This document shows, one piece after another, positions 24,369 to 33,903 of a stretch of DNA of 40,622 bases. The translations under genes were made by a program, and so were the position numbers. Location of the stretch: the NCBI GenBank assembly GCA_964410065.1, contig CAYPFO010000026.1:1-40622 (forward strand). Reading direction: 5' to 3'. The notes beneath the pieces were generated by a model. That model saw only the letters and a list, made by a program, of their open reading frames with translations, was not told the DNA's origin and made no database searches. Numbering within the stretch: position 1 is the stretch's first letter; each line of letters opens with the position of its first letter. This stretch comes from Serpens sp964410065 (lineage in GTDB: Bacteria; Pseudomonadota; Gammaproteobacteria; Pseudomonadales; Pseudomonadaceae).

Positions 24369-27248
24369 TTATCGGAAATTTATGAGAAATTCAACCAAAT
24401 TTGCAGATTCATCGAGTGAAAGTTTTTTACGAAGTCTGTAACGTGCAGATTCGACACCTCGCATGGAAATGTTTAATAATCTGGTAATTTCCTTTGTAGA
24501 ATAATTCAGACGCAAAAGTGCACACAGTTTTAAGTCGCCAGGCGTCAGGGTAGGATATCTCTCTTTTAAATTTCTGAAGAAGTTCTCATGAATTAAGTCA
24601 AAGTTTTCCTGAAATACTTTCCACTCTTCTTCATAGGAGATATTCTCTCCAATCATACTTTGAAGTTTCTTGCTCTCCAGTCTGTTTATTTTTCCTTCAA
24701 GTGTAAACTGTTGTATCTGACTTTTTAGTTTCTTTAAAAATTCATTGTGATTAATATTTAACATTGTTGCACTTGCCAGTTCTTTGCCTTTATATGTAAG
24801 GTCCGCTTCCAATTTCTCTGCCCTAAGTTTTATGATCTGCTTGTCTTGTTGTTCAATTTGTATAAGTCTCTTATTTTCCTGTTCGGCAAACATTTCACTT
24901 TTCTTGCGTATAATTGACTGCACATGGTTCTTAGAAATAATAGCAAGTATAGATAGGATAAAAATTATATAGAACAATAATGCATACCAGGTTATATACC
25001 ATGGATTTTTCACCTCAAAAGAATATTTTACTGATGACAATATACGATTTGAGCTGTCATAAACTCTTCCATATAAGATATAATCACCTGCCGAAAGATT
25101 ATTGTATGAAACAAAATGATTTGCATCAGTATCTATCCATCTGTTATCATATCCTTCAAGAAAAGTTTTTATTTTAATATTTGCTTTAGAGAATTCTGGA
25201 TATGAAAAGCTAAAATCAATATTATTGAATTTATAATCAATATTGCCTTTAACATGTGGATTAAGGTATTTATCTTCTTCATTGCCTCTGCTAAAAAGCC
25301 TGATAGAAGAGAAATGCAAAGAGGAAGTTGAGTCCATCTCAATTTTTTGAGGCCTTAATGTATATTTACCAATCCCCCCATTAAGATTAAAATATGAAAC
25401 TCCATTTTCGGTAACAAATACAGATGATCTCCCTTCGTTAGGTGGGTTATTTAACATGTTGTAATTTAATCGGTCATAAATTTCATACTTACCATTTTTA
25501 TACCTCACTAGTGTAAACTCATTTTTACGTATAAACCATAAAAGTTCATTTGTTACTTCTATAATGCTGTAAGTATCAGCTAGTCCAGCCAAGTTCTCAT
25601 TTAATAAATCAAATCTTATAATTTTTTGAATGATATCATCATATGTGTAGAAACTGTTTCCATCTGTAAAAACAATCCTGCCTCTGAGTTTCATTAGGTT
25701 AAGTTGCGGAGATGAATATGACACCATTGTATCAAATGAAAGGATATTTTCAATTTCACCAATACTTTTTAAATCTCTATTGAGTTTTATACGATATATA
25801 CCTTTGTACATATGCTCAGCCCAGATATTACCTGTATGGTCAACTTCAATATTCTTAATTAAATCAGAGAACCCATCTATACGATGACTAAAGGTCCACA
25901 ATCCCGTATCATTTTTTTTATATAAATATAAAGAGGTATAAGATGATTGCAGTAGAACATTTTCTCCATGGATTGTTGCCTCAATAATATCTGTGCCTCC
26001 TGTGTTGGCTCCAATTACAGGAATTGCTTTATTATTCTCAAGTATAGAAGTCCCAAAATTATGTCCTATAAATATCTGATTATTGAAATGTTTGATAAAC
26101 CAAGTTTGAAAGTCGAACTCAGGTAGTGAAGTAAAGCTTAAATTTTCCGGTGAATATAAATATACCCCTTGATTTGTTGCTAAGTAAATTACATTGTCAT
26201 GAAACAGAATATCCTCTACCAGGCCAATCTGCGGTTCTTTTGGTTCATATATAGCAAAAGGTGAGTTGATTCTGATATTTGAAACACCATTGTCAAGTCC
26301 CACCCAAATGTTATTATTTCTGTCATTAAAAAGGGCTAAAACAGTATTATTGTAAAGTCCGTTATTTCTGTTGATATTCCAAAGTACTTCTCCTTTATTA
26401 TTGAAAGAATAAATGCCTTTATTGATGGTGCCAAGAATAAATTGAGTACTGTCTACTACTATTGCTCTGTTTATGACCGCTTCTTTAATTTCCTCCTCAA
26501 TATCAATTTTCCACGGATAGAGCAGATCTTTCTCTACACTGTATCTGAATAAGCCACTTTTAGAAGTTATAAGCAGTAGTTCATCATCAATTTGATGTAT
26601 GAAAACAACATCATCATTATTTAATCGGTTCCTGTCAATTATTTCTTGAAAGTTGTTTCCATTAAATACAGCAAGTCCTGAATTAATTAACTGAGCATAT
26701 GTAATATTATCGATTGGAAAGAAATATAATACAGCGGGATATGGATCTAATACTTCAATATCATTACCATTGTATACAAATATTTTAGAGAAAGACTGGA
26801 AATATACAGAGTTATCTAAAAGGTGGATAGACCAAATCTCATCATTATGAAAGTTATAGTCTTTTACTTTCTCTTTTAATGAGTGATAAATCAGAGTTTC
26901 TGTTTCATCTTTTTCGAAATACCCAAATTCTTCAAATGAGCCTACATAAATTCTTTCAGGTGATTTGACGCTATCTATAAATATTGATTTAACAGAAAGG
27001 TTATTAGGTAGTGAATGGAGAAACCAGTTTGTACCATCAAAACTTAACAAACCATTATTGTTCCCAAAATAAACAACACCTTGTTTGTCTTGCGCTACTG
27101 ACCAATTCTGGTTCCCTGCCCTGTAGTTGTTAGTTGTATAGTTATATACTGGTGGAGTAAATGGTATATTCTGAGTATACAGGGGAGAAAATGACAATAA
27201 AAGAACAAACTGAATAGTTGAAATAAATTTTTTATAAGCAACTATCAT
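24369..27248 (-). CDS. Membrane-spanning propeller/Y_Y_Y sensor with LuxR-type HTH, probable PUL activator
   Basis: A one-protein sensor-regulator. An N-terminal signal peptide precedes a long periplasmic region with two-component-regulator propeller-like repeats (for example NWSVAQDKQGVVYFGNNNG and NNIWVGLDNGVSNI), then a Y_Y_Y (triple tyrosine) domain at about 685-750, one transmembrane segment at about 753-773, a cytoplasmic coiled coil at about 775-870, and a LuxR/GerE-type helix-turn-helix at about 900-955 (LTPGDLKLCALLRLN, STKEITRLL, RGVESARYRLRKKL). No histidine kinase or receiver domain is present, so it differs from hybrid two-component systems and is of the SusR-like class. It probably senses an oligosaccharide in the periplasm and activates susC onward. 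It lies 212 bases upstream of susC and 18 bases downstream of the unknown gene at 27267. Confidence 0.88.
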   Translation of the reverse strand: MIVAYKKFISTIQFVLLLSFSPLYTQNIPFTPPVYNYTTNNYRAGNQNWSVAQDKQGVVYFGNNNGLLSFDGTNWFLHSLPNNLSVKSIFIDSVKSPERIYVGSFEEFGYFEKDETETLIYHSLKEKVKDYNFHNDEIWSIHLLDNSVYFQSFSKIFVYNGNDIEVLDPYPAVLYFFPIDNITYAQLINSGLAVFNGNNFQEIIDRNRLNNDDVVFIHQIDDELLLITSKSGLFRYSVEKDLLYPWKIDIEEEIKEAVINRAIVVDSTQFILGTINKGIYSFNNKGEVLWNINRNNGLYNNTVLALFNDRNNNIWVGLDNGVSNIRINSPFAIYEPKEPQIGLVEDILFHDNVIYLATNQGVYLYSPENLSFTSLPEFDFQTWFIKHFNNQIFIGHNFGTSILENNKAIPVIGANTGGTDIIEATIHGENVLLQSSYTSLYLYKKNDTGLWTFSHRIDGFSDLIKNIEVDHTGNIWAEHMYKGIYRIKLNRDLKSIGEIENILSFDTMVSYSSPQLNLMKLRGRIVFTDGNSFYTYDDIIQKIIRFDLLNENLAGLADTYSIIEVTNELLWFIRKNEFTLVRYKNGKYEIYDRLNYNMLNNPPNEGRSSVFVTENGVSYFNLNGGIGKYTLRPQKIEMDSTSSLHFSSIRLFSRGNEEDKYLNPHVKGNIDYKFNNIDFSFSYPEFSKANIKIKTFLEGYDNRWIDTDANHFVSYNNLSAGDYILYGRVYDSSNRILSSVKYSFEVKNPWYITWYALLFYIIFILSILAIISKNHVQSIIRKKSEMFAEQENKRLIQIEQQDKQIIKLRAEKLEADLTYKGKELASATMLNINHNEFLKKLKSQIQQFTLEGKINRLESKKLQSMIGENISYEEEWKVFQENFDLIHENFFRNLKERYPTLTPGDLKLCALLRLNYSTKEITRLLNISMRGVESARYRLRKKLSLDESANLVEFLINFR

Positions 27249-27266
27249 TATAATTATATTAATACA

Positions 27267-27992
27267 TTATTTTTTCTTCAACAAACCGTCTATTTCTGTC
27301 TCACTCAATATTTTAACATTAGTGAAAAGAAACTTTGTATCAAGAAAATCTCCATATTGATTACATTCTTCTACTGCAGAATTAAGAATTGATTTCACAT
27401 CTTTGTCAAATGGAAAAAGTATAAGAATGGTAAAGTAATTTTCCTTAATCTCTAATTTTTCGATCTCAACTTCTGCCTTTTTTAATTGAAAAGTGAACTC
27501 TCTTTCAATGATCTCTTTCTGCAAGTCAGTTAAATTTTCTCTGTTGTGGGTGGTGAAAAGAGAGAAGAATCGTAGTCGCTTATCCTGTCCTCCAAGTCCC
27601 GATGAGATGTAAACTTGCTGTTGTCCGGATAGATCCGAACTTAAAATAATTCTGCTGCTGACTAAAGCCATGGATGACCAGTGAGATAAGTCAGGGTCTA
27701 ACGGACTGCTGTGATATGTTTCAATTGAACGGTATGCACCAACATCAGGAATCGATGCAAGAAGTGTAAGACTCTTTTTTTTACGTTCTATACTCTCGTC
27801 TGGAGAGAAAAGAATAGAGACCTCTTCATCTCTGTTAAATGTATTATTTTCTCTCCGCAGCTTATCAAAGTAGCGGAAATACTCCATCTGTTCCTCAATA
27901 GGCACAAGATCCTCTAATATATGAAACGAATCAATTCCCTGTTCGTCCAGCGTTTGGCGTAATCTAGCCAAAAGATCATCATGTCTACTCAT
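27267..27992 (-). CDS. Conserved Bacteroidota protein of unknown function
   Basis: I do not recognise this 241-residue protein. It has no signal peptide, membrane helix or clear enzyme motif. The N-terminal third is helical and acidic (HDDLLARLRQTLDEQGIDSF is the opening stretch). The middle has a glycine-containing segment SSGLGGQDKRLRFFSLF at about 130-146 that looks like a conserved core. The C-terminal part alternates charged helix and a hydrophobic strand (YFTILILFPFDKD), suggesting an alpha/beta fold. It lies 18 bases upstream of the PUL regulator on the same strand and diverges from dut. Whether it belongs with the regulator or is a housekeeping neighbour of dut is unclear. It is very likely a real gene, judging by length, ATG start and composition like its neighbours. 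Confidence 0.75.
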   Translation of the reverse strand: MSRHDDLLARLRQTLDEQGIDSFHILEDLVPIEEQMEYFRYFDKLRRENNTFNRDEEVSILFSPDESIERKKKSLTLLASIPDVGAYRSIETYHSSPLDPDLSHWSSMALVSSRIILSSDLSGQQQVYISSGLGGQDKRLRFFSLFTTHNRENLTDLQKEIIEREFTFQLKKAEVEIEKLEIKENYFTILILFPFDKDVKSILNSAVEECNQYGDFLDTKFLFTNVKILSETEIDGLLKKK

Positions 27993-27997
27993 AGGTA

Positions 27998-28005
27998 CAA
28001 AGATA
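27998..28005 (-). promoter_or_regulatory. Putative -7 promoter box directly in front of the unknown gene
   Basis: On the minus strand this reads TATCTTTG, the same octamer as the box at 35-42. It sits only five bases upstream of the ATG at 27992, so a start from it would give an almost leaderless transcript. No good -33 box is seen. The rest of the 157-base divergent gap to dut shows nothing I can name. Confidence 0.3.
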
Positions 28006-28149
28006 TATTATTTATCATTTCTTTTGAATAGCAATGGCTTAAAGTTTATCAATTTGCAAGCTAATTCCTCAGAATTTTATAAATTCGCAGGTTAATAATA
28101 TATCGACTTCACTTTTAAAACGTGCATAACAGTAGTCACGCAATAATAC

Positions 28150-28605
28150 ATGAACAATAGAAATAACAAAATGGAAATTAAAATAGTAAACAGGTCTCGA
28201 CACTCTTTACCCGATTATGCAACAATTCACTCAGCCGGTATGGATTTGAGAGCAAACCTGGAAAATCCTGTAGTATTGAAACCTTTAGAAAGATCACTTA
28301 TACCAACAGGTATTTATATTCAGCTGCCAAATGGATATGAAGCACAGATACGGCCACGAAGTGGACTTGCAATTAAGCATGGTATAAGCATTGTAAATGC
28401 CCCGGGCACAATAGATGCAGATTACCGAGGAGAGATTAAAGTCATTTTGGCTAATCTTTCAAATGAGGATTTTACAATAAACGATGGCGAGAGGATATGC
28501 CAAATGATAGTTGCCAAACATGAACGAGTTGAGTGGGTTGAAGTTGATGAGCTTGATGAGACCGAGAGATGTGACGGAGGTTTTGGAAATACTGGGAAAA
28601 AATAA
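28150..28605 (+). CDS. dut: dUTP diphosphatase (dUTPase)
   Basis: A homotrimeric dUTPase that hydrolyses dUTP to dUMP and pyrophosphate, keeping uracil out of DNA. All five family motifs are visible: AGMDLRA (I), PRSGLA (II), GTIDADYRGEI (III), RICQMIV (IV) and RCDGGFGNTGKK (V, with Asp where RG is more usual). The ATG at 28150 gives 151 residues. A second ATG at 28171 would give 144, the common family length, and could be the true start. It diverges from the unknown gene at 27267 and is followed after 10 bases by the TPR gene. Confidence 0.95.
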   Translation: MNNRNNKMEIKIVNRSRHSLPDYATIHSAGMDLRANLENPVVLKPLERSLIPTGIYIQLPNGYEAQIRPRSGLAIKHGISIVNAPGTIDADYRGEIKVILANLSNEDFTINDGERICQMIVAKHERVEWVEVDELDETERCDGGFGNTGKK

Positions 28606-28615
28606 ATATCTAAGT

Positions 28616-30355
28616 ATGACTTATATAAATTCTCAAATTAAATTATATCTCTTCTTCTCAATAAACTTCATAGGGGCACTGCTATTTTCTCTTGATTCCC
28701 TTGCTCAGCAAAGTAATGATGATTTACCATTCAATGATGATAAGAGAAAGTTTGATTATTATTTCTACGAAGCATTGAATTCAAAAGCTCAGGGTAAGTA
28801 TGATGAGGCAATAGACCTTTTTCATCACTGTTATTCTCTAGATTCTACCAACGCAAATGTTTTAATTGAGTTAGGCACTTTTTATAATGTACTTCAAGAG
28901 AAAGATAAAGCCCTCGAATTCTATAAAAAAGCAGTAAGTTATGATAAGACAAACTACTATTATAACATGATGCTTGCCGGTCTGAGCAAGGAACTTGGAC
29001 TTAAACAGGAGGTTGTAGATATCTATGAAGGTCTTATTAAACTGTATCCTGATAAACCTGAACTTCTTTTCGAAATGGCCAATGCATATGCAGATAATGG
29101 AGAACTCGAAAAAGCAATAAGTCAGTTGGATGAACTGGAGAAAAGTGTAGGTGTTTCAGAGTCTCTGGCACTAAACAAATTTCGCCTTTATTCAATGCTG
29201 GATAACAAGGAAAAGGCTTTTCAGGAGATAGAGCAGATAATAAACAAAAATCCTGATGATATAAGATATCTTATATTGATGGGAGATCTGTACATGGATG
29301 ATAACCAGGTAGACAATGCTTTGAATTATTATGATCAGGCAAAATTAATAGATCCTGATTACCCGGCTTTGATATTATCCTTCGTAAATTATTATGAAAA
29401 GACAAACGACAGAGATGCTGCACAATCTGAGATACAAAAGGCTATAACAAGTTCATCTATGGAGGCGGATACAAAAATCCAGCTTCTAACAAGATATTTA
29501 AGCATACTACAACAGAACAAACAGGATATAAAAGAGGCAAATCCTCTATTTGAATCTCTTTTTGAACAACATCCCAATAATACTCAGATAAACTTGATTT
29601 ATGGGAATGTTTTATATCTGCAGGGTGATAAAAAAGGTGCAATTGAGCAATTCGAGATCTTTATAAATCAAAACCCTGAAAACCCTGCAGGATATGAGCA
29701 GGTTATTCGTGCAGCACTACCAGAGGAGGATTTCGATAAAGTAAAAGAGGTGACAACAAAAGCTTTAAAATATCTGCCGGGTGAACCTCAGTTCTATTAC
29801 TATCTGGGTGCAGTAAACTTTCAACAAGGAAATTACAAAGAAGCATTAAGAGTATTTGAGACAGGTTTAGATAGTGCCAACTTTAATAACCCTGTGCTTG
29901 AGTCCGACTTTTATGGACAGATAGGAGATCTTAACTACTTCCTGAAAAATAAACAGGTTGCTTTTGACAGTTATGAAAAAGCCTTAAAACTGAATCCACA
30001 GAATCTTCCGGTATTAAACAATTACAGTTATTATTTGTCTCTGGAAAAGAGAGATCTCGATAAGGCAGAGCAGATGAGCGGTATTACTGTCAAGTTAGAA
30101 CCACTCAATCCAACTTATCTTGATACATATGGCTGGATATTATTTGAACAGGGCTCATACATAATGGCGAAGATATATATCGAAAAAGCTATTGAATATA
30201 GCGATGAGCCATCTGCCGAAGTTTATGAGCATTACGGCGATGTCTTGTTTATGAACGGTGAACAAGAAAAGGCTGTAGTTCAATGGAAAAAAGCAAGAGA
30301 ACTTGGAGGTGATTCAAAAACACTAAAAAGAAAAATAAGAAGAGGAAAATTGTAA
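28616..30355 (+). CDS. Exported tetratricopeptide-repeat protein
   Basis: A TPR protein of 579 residues. I place the start at the ATG at 28616, ten bases after the dut stop, because the sequence from there is a good signal peptide (cleavage near SLAQ, about residue 30). An in-frame ATG at 28511 lies inside dut and is rejected. From about residue 45 to the end the protein is built of TPR motifs, such as KAQGKYDEAIDLFHHCYSLD, DKALEFYKKAVSYD and AFDSYEKALKLNPQNLPVLN. It should be a periplasmic or outer-membrane-associated scaffold. With the DUF4292 and EnvC-like genes that follow it forms a gene set I recognise as common in this phylum. Its binding partner is unknown. Confidence 0.88.
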   Translation: MTYINSQIKLYLFFSINFIGALLFSLDSLAQQSNDDLPFNDDKRKFDYYFYEALNSKAQGKYDEAIDLFHHCYSLDSTNANVLIELGTFYNVLQEKDKALEFYKKAVSYDKTNYYYNMMLAGLSKELGLKQEVVDIYEGLIKLYPDKPELLFEMANAYADNGELEKAISQLDELEKSVGVSESLALNKFRLYSMLDNKEKAFQEIEQIINKNPDDIRYLILMGDLYMDDNQVDNALNYYDQAKLIDPDYPALILSFVNYYEKTNDRDAAQSEIQKAITSSSMEADTKIQLLTRYLSILQQNKQDIKEANPLFESLFEQHPNNTQINLIYGNVLYLQGDKKGAIEQFEIFINQNPENPAGYEQVIRAALPEEDFDKVKEVTTKALKYLPGEPQFYYYLGAVNFQQGNYKEALRVFETGLDSANFNNPVLESDFYGQIGDLNYFLKNKQVAFDSYEKALKLNPQNLPVLNNYSYYLSLEKRDLDKAEQMSGITVKLEPLNPTYLDTYGWILFEQGSYIMAKIYIEKAIEYSDEPSAEVYEHYGDVLFMNGEQEKAVVQWKKARELGGDSKTLKRKIRRGKL

Positions 30356-30379
30356 ATTTCTTTTTTAATTTGTAGAACA

Positions 30380-31225
30380 ATGATATGGGTCAATTATAAA
30401 AATATAATTATTTTCTCTTTTCTGGTATTGATTGCTGTAACAGCCTGTAAGCCAAAACAGAGAATTATATATTCAACTAAGCCGGTTGAGGATAAAGAGA
30501 ATAACCAGTTATTTAGTGATATAAATACTAATACATTCGACTTCAATACCTTTTCTTCAAGATTGAATATGAGCTTAACCAGTGGCACAAGATCTGTAAG
30601 CTCCAGGGCTAATCTCAGGATGATTAAAGATAGTGCAATACTGATATCAGTTCAACCATTATTCGGTGTTGAGGTAGTGCGTTTGTATATCGATCCCAAT
30701 AATATTCTAATACTTGACAGGATGAACAAACGTTATGTTAAAGAGTCTCTCATCTCATTAAAAGAAAAATATCCAGTAGGCTTTGATTTCTATACATTGC
30801 AGTCAATACTTACCAACTCACCATTTGTTTCAGGTAAAAGCAGTGTTGAGGATTCAGATTATCGTAAGTTTAACATAACTCAAACTTCAGATCTAAACTA
30901 CTATTTAACCTCTAAAGATCCTGAATCTGATATTGAATATTCCTTTACAGTAAATGGGAATGACAGAATAACATTTACACATCTAATGCAATATAAAAAA
31001 CAGCAATCTCTGCAGTGGGCATACGATAATTTTGCTATATTGGGGAATAATTCATTTCCACACAAGATGAATGCAGTTATTACCTCTAAATCAAGGAAGA
31101 TTGATGCTGAATTTCTTTTTTCTGAGATTGTGACAAATGTACCGGTTCAAATTACATCTCAGGTACCTGAAAGTTACAGCAAAACCTCTTTGGATGAAAT
31201 TCTTAAAATCATAGCGTCGGAATAA
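30380..31225 (+). CDS. DUF4292-family lipoprotein
   Basis: A lipoprotein of 281 residues with a signal peptide ending VTAC (Cys23). The rest is a beta-rich domain of the DUF4292 type (SSRANLRMIKDSAILISVQPL and GVEVVRLYIDPNNILILDRMNKRYV are its strand-rich stretches, cited in parts). The fold is thought to resemble LolA/LolB lipoprotein carriers, which would suit a protein handling lipids or lipoproteins at the outer membrane; that function is inference. It begins 24 bases after the TPR gene, and its stop codon overlaps the start of the EnvC-like gene by one base (TAATG), showing tight coupling. Confidence 0.8.
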   Translation: MIWVNYKNIIIFSFLVLIAVTACKPKQRIIYSTKPVEDKENNQLFSDINTNTFDFNTFSSRLNMSLTSGTRSVSSRANLRMIKDSAILISVQPLFGVEVVRLYIDPNNILILDRMNKRYVKESLISLKEKYPVGFDFYTLQSILTNSPFVSGKSSVEDSDYRKFNITQTSDLNYYLTSKDPESDIEYSFTVNGNDRITFTHLMQYKKQQSLQWAYDNFAILGNNSFPHKMNAVITSKSRKIDAEFLFSEIVTNVPVQITSQVPESYSKTSLDEILKIIASE

Positions 31226-32556
31226 TGAAAAAGTTACTACTAATTTCACTATTTTATTCGTTTACACTATTACTGTTTTCTCAGACACAACAGATAGAAA
31301 ACCTTCAAAGGCAGCAGAAGGCTATCCAGGAGGAAATTAAAAACACCAATAAACTATATCTGGATGTTAAGAAGCAAACTACAACCATACTGGATCGTAT
31401 TAATCTTATAAATAAACAGATTGCATCTCGCAGAGAGCTGATAAATGTGCAAAGAAGTGAGATAGAGGCTTTACAAAAGGAAGAACAACGTCTCGAATCT
31501 GAAATAGAGAGACTAAACAGAGAACTGAAAAAGAAACAGGAGGATTATGCCACTGCTATTAAAGGAATGCTTAATCATAAGCACAAACAAAATAAACTAC
31601 TTTTTGTACTTTCAGGTAAGTCAATTGGGGAATCATTAAGAAGATTACAATATCTAAGAGAATACTCCAAATGGCAAAGATCACAAGCAGAAGAGATTAA
31701 GAAACAAAATGCTCAGATTGCACAAAAAAAGGATGCATTGATAAAAGCAAAAGCAGAAAAGGAGAAATCGCTGCTTGCATTGCAGGAGGAGAGTAAGAAA
31801 CTGGAGAGTGAGGAGAAAATTAGACAGTCAGAAATTACTCAAGCCAGAGGAAAGGAGAGAGAGTTGAGACAAGCACTTCAGCAAAAACAGCGACAAGCTG
31901 ATCAGTTGAACTCTCAAATTGAGAAATTGATCGCTGAAGAGGTAGCCCGCCAGGAGCGTGAAGAGGAGGCAAGGCGATTAGCAGAAGCAAAAAAACAGGC
32001 AGCCAAGCCTGCAGCAGATACAAAAACTCCTAAAAGTTCTGAGTCATCTGCCAAAACTGAAACTGCATCTCCCGGAACAGGCACCTCTCCTCGAATCGAT
32101 CCCAATGCAAGCAGAGTGTCAGCTGAGACTTTCAACCTTTCAAAAGATTTCGCTGCAAATAAGGGTAAACTACCTATGCCGGTTACCGGAGCATCTACAA
32201 TTGTAGGTAATTTTGGCACAAAACGTCACAGTGAATGGAATGTCACAACAAATAGTAATGGTGTTGATATTCAGGCTGAGAGAGGTGCTGATATTAGAGC
32301 TGTTTTTGATGGAGAGGTATCAAAGGTGTTCTCTTTCCCAGGTTCAAACACATGTGTGATTGTGCGTCATGGTGATTATTATACTTTTTATGCTAACATA
32401 TATGATCTTTATGTGAAACAAGGTGATAAAGTGAAAGCCGGACAATCATTAGGACGAATTTTTACAGATCCTGATACCGGTGTATCAAGAATGCATTTCC
32501 AATTATGGCAAAAAACAACTAAAATAAACCCTGCACCCTGGCTAAACAGGGGTTAG
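31225..32556 (+). CDS. EnvC-like murein hydrolase activator (degenerate LytM/M23 domain)
   Basis: A periplasmic protein with a signal peptide (1-20), a long coiled coil (about 20-255), a low-complexity Ala/Ser/Thr/Pro linker (about 255-300) and a C-terminal LytM/peptidase M23 domain (about 318-443). The catalytic motifs are altered: in the HxxxD motif the aspartate D348 is kept but the histidine position is S344, and in the HxH motif the first histidine is R422 while H424 remains. This is the pattern of EnvC, which activates cell-wall amidases and is not itself a zinc peptidase. I therefore call it an activator for septal peptidoglycan splitting, not an endopeptidase. It overlaps the DUF4292 gene by one base. 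The amidase partner is not in the window. Confidence 0.87.
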   Translation: MKKLLLISLFYSFTLLLFSQTQQIENLQRQQKAIQEEIKNTNKLYLDVKKQTTTILDRINLINKQIASRRELINVQRSEIEALQKEEQRLESEIERLNRELKKKQEDYATAIKGMLNHKHKQNKLLFVLSGKSIGESLRRLQYLREYSKWQRSQAEEIKKQNAQIAQKKDALIKAKAEKEKSLLALQEESKKLESEEKIRQSEITQARGKERELRQALQQKQRQADQLNSQIEKLIAEEVARQEREEEARRLAEAKKQAAKPAADTKTPKSSESSAKTETASPGTGTSPRIDPNASRVSAETFNLSKDFAANKGKLPMPVTGASTIVGNFGTKRHSEWNVTTNSNGVDIQAERGADIRAVFDGEVSKVFSFPGSNTCVIVRHGDYYTFYANIYDLYVKQGDKVKAGQSLGRIFTDPDTGVSRMHFQLWQKTTKINPAPWLNRG

Positions 32557-32584
32557 CAATTTCTTTAATCATTAAATTTATTGT

Positions 32585-33874
32585 ATGTCACTGAAAACAC
32601 GACTAATTGTAATGAATTTTCTCCAGTTTGCTGTCTGGGGAGCGTATCTGACTTCTATGTCTCGTTATCTGGGCCCGGCGGGAATGGGGTCTCACATTGG
32701 AATATTTTATTCGGTTCAGGGGATAGTATCTATATTTATGCCTGCACTTATTGGTATAATTGCCGACAGGTGGGTTCCTGCTCAGAAATTACTGGGTATT
32801 TGTCATATCCTGGCTGCTATCTTCATGATTTCTGCAGGTCTTTATGGTTTAAACAGCGGAACCGGTGTGGAATTTGGCTACTTCTTTACTCTCTACACAC
32901 TTAGTGTGGCATTTTATATGCCAACCTTAGCTTTATCCAATTCAGTTGCCTATACTATCCTGGAAAGAGCCGGTTTTGATACTGTAAAAGCATTTCCACC
33001 AATAAGAGTATTCGGGACTGTAGGTTTTATCTGCAGTATGTGGTTAGTGGATATATTAGGGTATCAGACATCATCGATGCAATTTATTGTAAGTGCAGTA
33101 CTAGGAATCGTTTTAGGTCTCTACGCCTTCACTCTTCCTAACTGTCCTGTTACTACCGATACTCAGGATAAAACATTGGCTCAGCGACTGGGACTGGATG
33201 CTTTCAAGCTGTTTAAACAGAGAAGAATGGCACTCTTCTTTATTTTCTCGATGCTGCTTGGAGTCTCACTTCAGATTACAAATGGGTTTGCAAATCCTTT
33301 TATAGCCAGTTTTGAGGCTAATCCGATCTATTCCGATACATTTGGTGTTCAGCACTCAAATATTCTTATTTCACTGTCACAAATATCTGAAGCAATATGC
33401 ATTCTGCTGATACCCTTCTTTCTAAGCAGATTCGGAATAAAGAAAGTTATCCTTATTGCTATGTTTGCCTGGGTGCTTCGCTTTGGTCTGTTTGGCTTAG
33501 GTAACCCTGGTAGTGGATTGTGGCTGCTGATTCTTTCTATGCTGGTATATGGTGTGGCATTTGACTTCTTTAATGTATCAGGTTCACTTTTTGTAGATAA
33601 GGAGACACCTCACAATATTCGTGCAAGTGCTCAAGGTATGTTTATGCTTATGACAAATGGTATAGGTGCCACAATAGGAACATTGGGTGCTCAGTGGGTG
33701 GTAAATCAGTTTACTTCATGGCAGGATGTAGTGGTAAACGGACAAACAAAATCATTGATGATAGGCAACTGGCAAAGTGTATGGTTAATCTTTGCATTAT
33801 ATGCTCTTGTTGTAACAATACTATTTGGTATTCTATTTAAATATAAACATAAACCTGCTTCCACAGAAAATTAA
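32585..33874 (+). CDS. MFS nucleoside:H+ symporter, NupG family
   Basis: An inner-membrane permease of 429 residues with about 12 hydrophobic helices. The N-terminal pattern (LQFAVWGAYLTSMSRYL, then GIIADRWVPAQKLLG) is that of the nucleoside permease family NupG/XapB rather than sugar or drug MFS carriers. It would import nucleosides with protons. It begins 28 bases after the EnvC-like gene and ends at a strong bidirectional terminator, so it may be the last gene of that transcript. A nucleoside phosphorylase and dUTPase are encoded nearby, which fits nucleoside salvage. Exact substrate preference is unknown. Confidence 0.87.
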   Translation: MSLKTRLIVMNFLQFAVWGAYLTSMSRYLGPAGMGSHIGIFYSVQGIVSIFMPALIGIIADRWVPAQKLLGICHILAAIFMISAGLYGLNSGTGVEFGYFFTLYTLSVAFYMPTLALSNSVAYTILERAGFDTVKAFPPIRVFGTVGFICSMWLVDILGYQTSSMQFIVSAVLGIVLGLYAFTLPNCPVTTDTQDKTLAQRLGLDAFKLFKQRRMALFFIFSMLLGVSLQITNGFANPFIASFEANPIYSDTFGVQHSNILISLSQISEAICILLIPFFLSRFGIKKVILIAMFAWVLRFGLFGLGNPGSGLWLLILSMLVYGVAFDFFNVSGSLFVDKETPHNIRASAQGMFMLMTNGIGATIGTLGAQWVVNQFTSWQDVVVNGQTKSLMIGNWQSVWLIFALYALVVTILFGILFKYKHKPASTEN

Positions 33875-33903
33875 AGATATCTATTCTTTATTATTGTTAG
33901 AAT

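Noticed and set aside
28511..28615. Longer start for the TPR protein inside dut
   Set aside because: The extra 35 residues would overlap dut by 95 bases and bury the signal peptide; the ATG at 28616 is better.
31914..32219. Minus-strand open frame of 101 codons inside the EnvC-like gene
   Set aside because: It overlaps the low-complexity linker and coiled coil of a well-supported gene, with no recognisable domain.
31225..32556. Active M23 endopeptidase
   Set aside because: The histidine of HxxxD and the first histidine of HxH are replaced, matching activator-type EnvC proteins.
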